Origin: Thaumasiovibrio sp043421945
Lineage (GTDB): Bacteria; Pseudomonadota; Gammaproteobacteria; Enterobacterales; Vibrionaceae
Length of the DNA: 15,051 nt
NCBI GenBank assembly: GCA_043421945.1
Contig: JBHOGO010000099.1
Coordinates: forward strand, 1 to 15,051
Direction: 5' to 3'
This document shows, piece after piece, positions 6,782 to 13,444 of the stretch. The notes beneath the pieces were generated by a model that saw only the letters and a list, made by a program, of their open reading frames with translations, was not told where the DNA came from and ran no database searches. Every line of letters starts with the position of its first letter. Positions within the stretch are counted from its first letter, which is position 1. Both the position numbers and the translations under genes were made by a program.

Positions 6782-8035
6782 TTAACGACGACGCGCGCGA
6801 CGTTTAATTTGTTTCTCTGCCTCTGCAAGTACCGCATCGATATCCGCATCGTGCTCTAATACTTTTTCCAGTGCATCATCGATAACTTGACGAGCAACTT
6901 CGTCATAGCGATCAACGGCAACCGCTGGAATTGTTTCAGCAGATTTACGCCAGATTAGACGCGCTTCTTGATCGCCAAGGTACGCGATCTTATTGTTGAA
7001 GAAGTCAGTTTGGTGAGTAGAAACCAATGATGGGAATGCATTAATTTCTTTGAACGCTAGCAGTTGGATATCTTCATTCGTTGCCATGAACTCAATGAAC
7101 TTCCAAGCTTCTTCTTTATGTTGTGCTTTCTTAGGGATACTGTAGAAAGAACCACCCCAGCTCGCTAAAGAGCCATTAGGAAGATCTGCTGTACGCCATA
7201 GTCCTTGAGCATCAGGCGCGATCCAATCTTCTAAGTGACCACCTAGCCATGCCCCCATCATTTGCACCGAAATATTTCCGCGACGAAGACCCTCTGTCCA
7301 CTCGTTAGACCATTGGCCCACTTCTGCATCGATACCCGCATCACGTGCTTCTTTCGATAAACGGAAAGCTTCTTTGAAGCGGTCTGTATTCACAATGACA
7401 TTGTGGTCTTTATCGAAATATAAACCTTCATTTGGTTTTAGATTTGAACGAATATAAATATCTTTAATATCAACTGCGTTCGCTAACAGGTAATTCCCTG
7501 TCTTCTCTTTCACTTTGATACCCGCTTCAATAAACGAGTCCCAGCTTTCAAGTAAATCGGCTTCCGAAACACCGGCTTGCTCTAAGATGTCGTGGCGGTA
7601 GAAAGTTGCACCTGGGCCGATATCGGCAGGCATACCAGATAGTTCACCTTTAGAGCTCGTCCCCTGAGCAACAGAGAACGGAACAAGTTGTTCTGTAAAT
7701 TTGCCTGCGTTATACGGCGAAGCCATAAGGTCTTCTAAACCGCCAGACTCAACGAAGCGACCAACGTATGCGTTTTCGATACCCATAACATCAGGAAGGT
7801 TTGCCCCCGTTGCTAACGCTGTTGTCATTGCGTTGTGGTGGTCACCATAGGCAAGAGTAACAAGCTTAACCTTAATTCCTGGATTTTGTTCTTCAAAAAT
7901 AGGAATGGCAGCTTCAGCTGATTGGTTAAAGTTAGGGAAAGAAGCTACAGTAATTTCTACTTGATCTGCAAACGCATTTGCTGCGAAAAATGATGCAATT
8001 GCAAATGGTAGAGCCTTCATGCTCAACTTTTTCAT
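6782..8035 (-). CDS. Periplasmic sugar-binding protein of the ABC importer
   Basis: This solute-binding protein (MalE/UgpB-like, family 1) captures the sugar in the periplasm and delivers it to the two permeases. Of 417 residues, 1-23 form a Sec signal with an AFA cleavage site before Asp24. The mature part has features typical of the family: an early ITVASF strand, the IPIFEEQNPGIKVKL segment, LPDVMGIE at about 80-87, and a C-terminal AWKFIEFMATNEDIQ helix. The C-terminus ends in a run of basic residues (KRRARRR), which is unusual for this family. AAGGA lies 7 nt before the ATG, and the start is 12 nt after the ATPase stop, so the two genes are co-translated. The ligand is unknown from sequence; xylo-oligosaccharides are inferred from context. 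Confidence 0.93.
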   Translation of the reverse strand: MKKLSMKALPFAIASFFAANAFADQVEITVASFPNFNQSAEAAIPIFEEQNPGIKVKLVTLAYGDHHNAMTTALATGANLPDVMGIENAYVGRFVESGGLEDLMASPYNAGKFTEQLVPFSVAQGTSSKGELSGMPADIGPGATFYRHDILEQAGVSEADLLESWDSFIEAGIKVKEKTGNYLLANAVDIKDIYIRSNLKPNEGLYFDKDHNVIVNTDRFKEAFRLSKEARDAGIDAEVGQWSNEWTEGLRRGNISVQMMGAWLGGHLEDWIAPDAQGLWRTADLPNGSLASWGGSFYSIPKKAQHKEEAWKFIEFMATNEDIQLLAFKEINAFPSLVSTHQTDFFNNKIAYLGDQEARLIWRKSAETIPAVAVDRYDEVARQVIDDALEKVLEHDADIDAVLAEAEKQIKRRARRR

Positions 8036-8047
8036 TGTTAGTCCTTT

Positions 8048-9088
8048 TTATTGTAGGGTAGTAACTTGGTTGGTATCGAAGTAGTGAACTTTTCTTTTAT
8101 CAAAATAGAGAGTGATATCTCCTTGAACTTCATCTCCTATATAGTTTGTTTCTACAACAACCTTTTTCTCATTTAGATAGCAGTCAAAATGAATAACAGA
8201 ACCTAAAACCTCAGAGCTATGCACTTTCACTTTCATTTCACATCGGAAAGCTTGATCAACTTCGTGTTTATCAATATAAAGGTGCTGAGCTCGAATACCC
8301 ACAGAGTGAATATCACTACTCAAACCAGGCATGCACTCTGAGATACTTGTCGTATTTACATCAAAGATATTTATTTCTGGGCTACCAATGAATCGAGCCA
8401 CAAATAAACTTTTTGGATTTTCGAATATCTCTTTTGGTGTACCGATTTGTTCGATCTTTCCATTGTTTAGAATGACGACACGGTCAGCGAGTGTCATTGC
8501 TTCGACCTGATCGTGGGTAACATAAAGAACTGTGGTTTTCACTTTTTCATGTAATGCGCGGATCTCTTTACGCATTTGACCACGCAGCTTTGCATCTAAG
8601 TTGGAGAGCGGCTCGTCAAATAAGAACACTTTCGGTGTCCGTACCATCGCCCTGCCCATTGCGACGCGTTGACGTTGTCCGCCAGAAAGCTCTTTGGGTT
8701 TACGCTGTAATAACGGCGTCAACTCTAGAACCTCTGCGACTTCAGCCACCATTTCACGGCGCTTTTCTTTCTTAACTTTCATATTTTCAAGGCTGAAGCC
8801 AATGTTTTCTTCAACCGTCATATGAGGGTAAAGCGCATAACTCTGGAAAACCATCGCGATATTGCGTTCGATTGGGTGCAAGTCATTGACGAGAAGATCG
8901 TCGATATAAACCTCTCCGCCTGTAATGTCTTCCAACCCTGCAAGCATTCTCAATGTTGTTGATTTACCGCAACCAGATGGCCCCAATAAAACCACAAATT
9001 CACCATGGTTAATATGCAGGTCGATTTCCTTTACAACCTGCGTATCTCCGTAATTCTTCACTAGATTACTAAACGTTACAGATGCCAT
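8048..9088 (-). CDS. ABC transporter ATPase, MalK/UgpC type (first copy, in operon with permeases)
   Basis: This is the cytoplasmic ATPase that powers the sugar importer. Of 346 residues, Walker A is GPSGCGKST (36-44), the Q-loop Gln is 82, the signature is LSGGQ (134-138), Walker B is VFLFDEP (154-160) and the H-loop His is 192. A TOBE/OB-fold regulatory part fills about 235-346. All catalytic motifs are intact. GGGTGA lies 5 nt before the ATG. It is the first gene of the ATPase, binding protein, permease, permease operon, so it is the natural partner of these permeases. A second, very similar ATPase lies at 13445-14524; the two agree closely in the nucleotide-binding half and diverge in the C-terminal regulatory half. 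Confidence 0.94.
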   Translation of the reverse strand: MASVTFSNLVKNYGDTQVVKEIDLHINHGEFVVLLGPSGCGKSTTLRMLAGLEDITGGEVYIDDLLVNDLHPIERNIAMVFQSYALYPHMTVEENIGFSLENMKVKKEKRREMVAEVAEVLELTPLLQRKPKELSGGQRQRVAMGRAMVRTPKVFLFDEPLSNLDAKLRGQMRKEIRALHEKVKTTVLYVTHDQVEAMTLADRVVILNNGKIEQIGTPKEIFENPKSLFVARFIGSPEINIFDVNTTSISECMPGLSSDIHSVGIRAQHLYIDKHEVDQAFRCEMKVKVHSSEVLGSVIHFDCYLNEKKVVVETNYIGDEVQGDITLYFDKRKVHYFDTNQVTTLQ

Positions 9089-9131
9089 TTACATCACCCA
9101 ATTCATTTTAAGTTAATAACTGCATGACTAA

Positions 9132-9160
9132 ATAATGTGAGAAATCAAACTCGACGACAA
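9132..9160 (-). promoter_or_regulatory. Possible sigma-70 promoter of the transport operon
   Basis: On the minus strand TTGTCG (9160-9155, 4/6 match to the -35 box) is separated by exactly 17 nt from CATTAT (9137-9132, 4/6 match to the -10 box). This would place transcription start near 9125, about 37 nt before the ATPase ATG. Both boxes are imperfect, as expected for an activated promoter. No clear activator site could be defined. Confidence 0.35.
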
Positions 9161-9242
9161 TTGCCTAATCTGATTTACGTTTTACTGTTTTTCCTAATAA
9201 TCTTTATTTGTGACCTGAGTCTTTTTTCTCAATAATTAGCAG

Positions 9243-9267
9243 AAAAATGGGCGCAATAAAGCGCCCA
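9243..9267 (-). terminator. Rho-independent terminator of the porin gene
   Basis: TGGGCGC (9248-9254) and GCGCCCA (9261-9267) form a 7-bp, nearly all-GC stem with a 6-nt loop. On the minus strand the stem is followed by TTTTT (9247-9243). It lies about 60 nt past the porin stop codon and ahead of the transport-operon promoter region, so it separates the porin transcript from the transport operon. Confidence 0.75.
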
Positions 9268-9327
9268 AACACAAGGAAAATGGGGAAAAATATAAAAATT
9301 AAACAACCATGAAAAACTTACAAACTA

Positions 9328-10473
9328 TTACCACCAAGCTTCAAACATTGCACCAAGACTCATGGTGTCAGTCTTAATACCTTGGGTGTTTTCAACATCA
9401 CCTACCGTTGCGTAGAAGCGTAGCATTGGACGACTCCAAGGCATGCCTCCCATTGAGATATTCTGAGAAATGGTTGTTTTCCAACCTTTTTCTTCACCAC
9501 CGCTAGAGTAGTCTACCATTGCGTAGCCTGCTTCTAACCAGGTTGAGTGATCTTCATTCCAGCTATACATAGGACGAACGATGGCAGAGTACTCATTCTT
9601 GTTGTCAACATCATCACCGATGAATTCTTTGTAAGAGACTAAATAATCAATGGCTAATGGATTACCATAATTATAGCTACCTTCAAAACTCGCAAAGAAC
9701 ACCTGTACGTCGCCGCTTAAATCAAATGAAGAGTTATCTGCACCATCAGAGTATCTTGCAATTAATTTATTTGATGAGCCTAACCCTAATATTGCTCCAA
9801 CCTGAAATGACGTTTCATCTTCTTTATCTGGCGCATCGTCTGAAGCAAATCCATAGTTAGCATAAAGGTCTAACGCGCCGATACCGACATCAATGCCATG
9901 CCACTTACTGGTAATAGCATAAACGCCGCTATCATTGCCGAGATTACCACCTTCACCATTGTCAATTTGAGCAATAATACCAAGATCAAGGTTAACACCA
10001 CCTAAGCTTAAGTTTTTAAAACCACCACCTTGACCATCATGTTCCATCACAAAGTAGTCATTGAGGCCTTGCTGTGGACGCTGGTGAAAGTCTCGCCCGC
10101 CCCAGAACACCATATCGGGTTGATTAGCAACGACATTAGAAACACTTGCATAGGCTTTTTTCAAGTTGATGCCACCAGCCGAACCCCACGCATCATTAGA
10201 CCAATGGTCAAGCATGATACCAATATCCCACTTAACACCACGCTCTGTTTCAAAACGACGCGTAAGCTGGAACTCACCGCCATTACCTTCGTTACCTAAG
10301 CGTCCTACTGCTGCACCAGTACTGCCGATTTGCACATATCGATTATCACCTTCTTTAATATGTGCTCCGTAACGTGCATAACCAGAGAATTCAAATTCAT
10401 TCGCGAATGCATTGCTCATTGATAGTGACGCAGCCACTGCAGTCGCTACTGTTAGTAATTTATAATTCTTCAT
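9328..10473 (-). CDS. Maltoporin-like (LamB family) outer-membrane porin
   Basis: This predicted sugar-specific beta-barrel channel has 381 residues, of which 1-24 form a Sec signal (cleavage after NAFA). The mature protein starts NEFEFSGYARYG, like the first strand of LamB. Family-like features continue: GRLGNEGN, the YASVSNV strand, the WGGRDFHQR motif (LamB has WAGKRFYQR), and repeated Gly/aromatic strands. The protein ends FEAWW, comparable to the IWW end of E. coli LamB and with the terminal aromatic needed for barrel assembly. It is roughly 40 residues shorter than classical maltoporins, so some loops are trimmed. AAGGA lies 7 nt before the ATG, within a start region almost identical to that of the binding protein. 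It follows the second xylanase by 78 bp, with a hairpin between, and has its own terminator. Xylo-oligosaccharide uptake is inferred from context. Confidence 0.88.
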   Translation of the reverse strand: MKNYKLLTVATAVAASLSMSNAFANEFEFSGYARYGAHIKEGDNRYVQIGSTGAAVGRLGNEGNGGEFQLTRRFETERGVKWDIGIMLDHWSNDAWGSAGGINLKKAYASVSNVVANQPDMVFWGGRDFHQRPQQGLNDYFVMEHDGQGGGFKNLSLGGVNLDLGIIAQIDNGEGGNLGNDSGVYAITSKWHGIDVGIGALDLYANYGFASDDAPDKEDETSFQVGAILGLGSSNKLIARYSDGADNSSFDLSGDVQVFFASFEGSYNYGNPLAIDYLVSYKEFIGDDVDNKNEYSAIVRPMYSWNEDHSTWLEAGYAMVDYSSGGEEKGWKTTISQNISMGGMPWSRPMLRFYATVGDVENTQGIKTDTMSLGAMFEAWW

Positions 10474-10506
10474 TATTAGTCCTTTATTTGAGGTGTCATT
10501 ATTCTC

Positions 10507-10530
10507 AGCCTCTAAAGTGAATTAGAGGCT
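10507..10530 (-). promoter_or_regulatory. Intercistronic stem-loop between second xylanase and porin genes
   Basis: AGCCTCTAA (10507-10515) and TTAGAGGCT (10522-10530) form a perfect 9-bp stem with a 6-nt loop, 21 nt after the xylanase stop. In the gene direction it is followed by GAGAATAATG rather than a U-tract, so it is a poor terminator. The T-rich side faces the plus strand. It may stabilise the xylanase mRNA end or mark a processing point in a xylanase-porin transcript. Confidence 0.5.
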
Positions 10531-10551
10531 TTATTATTTAGCGGTATATAC

Positions 10552-12192
10552 TTACCTGGTTATTTTCACATTATTGATTTTAATGAGTTTATTATTAGGG
10601 AGAACTTCGCCATTAGATATAAATTGCAATCCTAGTCGTTCAATATTGCCAAAGTCAGGATCTCCGCTCCACCCGAACTCAAAGTCTTTATCGATTCCCG
10701 AAATCGTGATTGTTGTCCACTCCCCTAACTTATCGCTAAAGTTATAGCCAATAAATGCAGGCGTATAATTTGCATCCATAATATAAGGCTGAATCGCTAA
10801 CGCACCGTACTCACTCGGAACATAGACATCAAAAGAAATGGTTTTGGCCGAATTAAAATCGATTGTATCGCCGTCATTGAACGTTCTAGCGATATCAAAT
10901 GTATCTCCAACAGCACTCCACGCAATGTTCACATCCATGACAAGCTCTTCGGCATTGTGTGTCATGTCGCCAGACGCAGAGCTTTCATTCTTATACCAAC
11001 TGATGCCATTTTCAAAGGTGTCAATAAACAGTGCGTTTTTGTCAGGGTTGTCGGCCAGAACAGCGTCTGAAACCCCCTCAAGGGCTGGCTTAGCATTTAA
11101 CTCTTCATCGAACAGTAGAGGCCAATCTGGCTTGCCCCAGAAGTCAGGTAGCCAGCTATCAGCATCTGAGACGCCCCAAACAGAGAATCCACCACGTTGC
11201 TCAGCAGGGACAACCTCTAAATAGGTAGCAATGATGTCGTGATAACGCTGTTTTTGCTTCTCTGCCATTTCAGGGGTTAACTGAGTTAGCGTAACGTCAT
11301 CAATATCATTCATACGCATATCAAGCTCAGTGATTTTGACCTTAAGCCCTGTTTGTTGCGCTTTTTCAAATGCCGCTTGAATCACTTCAATTTCTGGGTG
11401 GTTGAGACCAATATGCATTTGGAACCCTAGCCCATCAATGGGTGTATTAGCCGCCTTCATCTCTTCAATCATATTGATAACAGCATCTAATTTAGGACCA
11501 TTATGTGAGAGATTGAAATCGTTATAATAGAGGTCAACATTGGCATCATTTTCACGTGCTTTTTCAAATGCGAGTTGAATATACTCTTCGCCAATCACCT
11601 CATACCAAAAGCTGCCTTCTTCGCCCGGCTTTCCTGTATCACGATAGGTACCATCTTCATAGAAAGCTTCATTTAACACATCCCAACTAACCAGTTGGTC
11701 TGGGTAGTTTGCTTTGAAATGAGTCACCACTTCTGTGACATGATTTTCCATAACCTCAATACATGTCGATTTATCGGTGGATTGGCACTTTTCTTTCATC
11801 CACTCAGGTACTTGAGAGTGCCAAACCAGTGTATGGCCATGGACCGTTGCCCCAATTTGCTGAGCGTAATCAAGTAACTCATTAGCGTCATCGAATTCAA
11901 AGCGCCCCTCTTCTGGCTGAATATAGACAGGCTTCATAATATTTTCAGCCGTAAATTGACTAAAGTGTTCTTCAACGACTGCCATCAAATCATTGCGGTC
12001 AAAAATAGAGTTATGAAAATCACCTGCAGGAATTGCTGCACCAACAGGATAACCAGAAGCAGAATCACCTAAGCCTGGAACAACAGGTGTAGGGATATCA
12101 CCTATTTTATTTGATTCATCGTCTCCATCTAATACGCAGCCTTGTAATAACAAGCTACCACAAACTAATACTGCAACTTTATTAAGCTTCAT
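10552..12192 (-). CDS. GH10 endo-1,4-beta-xylanase lipoprotein with unassigned C-terminal module
   Basis: This is a second envelope-anchored endo-xylanase. Numbering is from the chosen start (546 aa). The lipobox LQGC gives lipidated Cys19 with Val at +2, so outer-membrane sorting is expected. After a linker rich in Gly, Pro, Asp and Val, the GH10 barrel spans about 42-370. The acid/base is Glu165 in SWDVLNEAF, the nucleophile is Glu279 in KITELD, and GHTLVWH and WGVSD (from Trp329) are intact. Cys126 and Cys134 lie close enough for a small disulphide loop that the other xylanase lacks. Residues about 378-546 form a beta-rich domain opening with FIDTFENG. It carries several exposed-type aromatics (Trp389, 415, 482, 498), which suggests a jelly-roll carbohydrate-binding module, but it is not CBM9 and I cannot name its family. 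ATG 12192 is chosen because AAGGA lies 8 nt ahead; ATG 12198 has only 2 nt. Confidence 0.92.
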   Translation of the reverse strand: MKLNKVAVLVCGSLLLQGCVLDGDDESNKIGDIPTPVVPGLGDSASGYPVGAAIPAGDFHNSIFDRNDLMAVVEEHFSQFTAENIMKPVYIQPEEGRFEFDDANELLDYAQQIGATVHGHTLVWHSQVPEWMKEKCQSTDKSTCIEVMENHVTEVVTHFKANYPDQLVSWDVLNEAFYEDGTYRDTGKPGEEGSFWYEVIGEEYIQLAFEKARENDANVDLYYNDFNLSHNGPKLDAVINMIEEMKAANTPIDGLGFQMHIGLNHPEIEVIQAAFEKAQQTGLKVKITELDMRMNDIDDVTLTQLTPEMAEKQKQRYHDIIATYLEVVPAEQRGGFSVWGVSDADSWLPDFWGKPDWPLLFDEELNAKPALEGVSDAVLADNPDKNALFIDTFENGISWYKNESSASGDMTHNAEELVMDVNIAWSAVGDTFDIARTFNDGDTIDFNSAKTISFDVYVPSEYGALAIQPYIMDANYTPAFIGYNFSDKLGEWTTITISGIDKDFEFGWSGDPDFGNIERLGLQFISNGEVLPNNKLIKINNVKITR

Positions 12193-12200
12193 TATCATAT

Positions 12201-12206
12201 TCCTTC
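12201..12206 (-). promoter_or_regulatory. Ribosome binding site that favours the second ATG of the second xylanase
   Basis: GAAGGA on the minus strand (12206-12201) leaves only 2 nt to the first ATG (12198-12196) but 8 nt to the second (12192-12190). The second start gives MKLNKVAVLVCGSLLLQGC, a normal lipoprotein signal. Confidence 0.55.
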
Positions 12207-12271
12207 ATTGGGGTACTTGATAATATTAAAATGAAGCAGTATTAAAGTCTTTACCAAATCTTATACATTAA

Positions 12272-12316
12272 TTTATATTTTTACCTCTCAATAACTTTAG
12301 TGTGACATCAATCAAC
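12272..12316 (-). promoter_or_regulatory. Possible CRP-activated promoter of the second xylanase
   Basis: On the plus strand TGTGA-CATCAA-TCAAC (12301-12316) matches 8 of 10 conserved positions of the CRP half-sites TGTGA-N6-TCACA. On the minus strand TATAAA lies at 12277-12272, which would put the CRP site centre near -43, close to a class II position. No good -35 box is present, as expected for CRP-dependent promoters. The whole gap 12199-12334 between the regulator and xylanase genes is AT-rich and otherwise empty. Confidence 0.35.
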
Positions 12317-12334
12317 AACAATAATTAACAAACA

Positions 12335-13420
12335 CTAGACCCTATGTTTATTCCTAAATTCTAATGGCGTGCAGAACAGGTATTTCCTCACGATTTGATA
12401 AAGATAACTCTGATGTGGGTAGCCACATTGAAGCGCAATTGAACCCATTGACTCATCTGTATCCCTCAATAAATTAATGCACTTTTCCAATCTTTTATCA
12501 TGAATATATTGATGTACTGTTTTCTTCATTGATAAAATGAATCTACTTTCTAATGTTTTTCGAGAAACAGAACAGTAACTTGCGACATCCGTCACTTTTA
12601 TTTTTTGGTGAAAGTTATTATGAATGAAGAAAACAGCCATCGCGACAATACCATCCGAAGGTGCTTTGGTTGAGCATGAGTTATTCTCAATAATACGTTC
12701 AGAGTAATAATAATGTTCTTTTATATGTGTGGAATCATGTAATAAATCAAATGATTTTCTACCGATCTCATAAGGGTTTATATCAATCGATGTGATGGAA
12801 ACGGGGGAGATATCACTTTCTACTGGATCACCATCAATGCCAATGACAGCAACTTGACCTGGGACCGCGATTTTGTGATCGGCGAGAGTTTGAATCAATG
12901 CTCTCGCTGAGCGATCGGTACTGCATAGCACCCCTAATTTTTTAGAAAAAATCTCAAGTGAATCAGTATGAATATCATGTACCGTTAAGCCCATTGCTCG
13001 CGCCGTTTTATCGAACATCTCAGCGCGCTCTTTACTCCAACCAAATGTACGATCAAATTCGCTACTATAAAATCCGACATTATCAATTCCAAGTTCAACG
13101 AATTTTCCCATCGCTAACTTTGAAAAATGTTCATTATTGACAACAAGGGATGAAAATCCACTAGGCATTTTATCTAGGTGGTAACTAGAGTAGATAATAC
13201 CAGCATTAGCTAAAGCATTAATATTTATATCATGCTTGATTTTGTCACCATCAATGATGACAAAATCAAATTTAATGTCGTTATACTTAAGACAATTATC
13301 AACGGTACTCACATAAATAACTATCTCTTCTGGTTGACACTGGATTGCAGATTTTATTCCCCGAAAAACTTCGCGGTCATAAAAAACCATTAAGTCTAAT
13401 AAAACTAATATTTTTTTCAT
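12335..13420 (-). CDS. XylR-type transcriptional regulator (sugar-binding domain fused to AraC HTH)
   Basis: This is a likely activator of the xylan locus. Of 361 residues, about 1-245 form a LacI/periplasmic-binding-protein-like sensor without an N-terminal HTH, including LGVLCSTDRSARALI (about 162-176), VPGQVAVIGIDGD (187-198) and the SITSIDINPYEIG segment (208-220). About 255-358 form an AraC DNA-binding domain with two HTHs: KVTDVASYCSVSRKTLESRF (about 275-294) and SIALQCGYPHQSYLYQIVRK (about 327-346). This order, PBP-like sensor followed by AraC HTH, is that of E. coli XylR (392 aa), which binds D-xylose. Here the protein is somewhat shorter and the ligand may be xylose or a xylo-oligosaccharide. 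AAGG lies 5 nt before the ATG. It begins 24 nt after the upstream ATPase gene and is probably co-transcribed with it. I saw no clear terminator after it. Confidence 0.9.
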   Translation of the reverse strand: MKKILVLLDLMVFYDREVFRGIKSAIQCQPEEIVIYVSTVDNCLKYNDIKFDFVIIDGDKIKHDININALANAGIIYSSYHLDKMPSGFSSLVVNNEHFSKLAMGKFVELGIDNVGFYSSEFDRTFGWSKERAEMFDKTARAMGLTVHDIHTDSLEIFSKKLGVLCSTDRSARALIQTLADHKIAVPGQVAVIGIDGDPVESDISPVSITSIDINPYEIGRKSFDLLHDSTHIKEHYYYSERIIENNSCSTKAPSDGIVAMAVFFIHNNFHQKIKVTDVASYCSVSRKTLESRFILSMKKTVHQYIHDKRLEKCINLLRDTDESMGSIALQCGYPHQSYLYQIVRKYLFCTPLEFRNKHRV

Positions 13421-13444
13421 GTCAACCTTCTGAGTTAATGTGGA

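Noticed and set aside
9209..9224. TGTGA-CCTGAG-TCTTT as a CRP site for the transport operon
   Set aside because: Only one half-site is good; the second matches at two positions (TC), too few to call.
12298..12337. TAGTGT/ACACTA inverted repeat as a terminator of the regulator gene
   Set aside because: A 6-bp AT-rich stem with a 28-nt loop is too weak.
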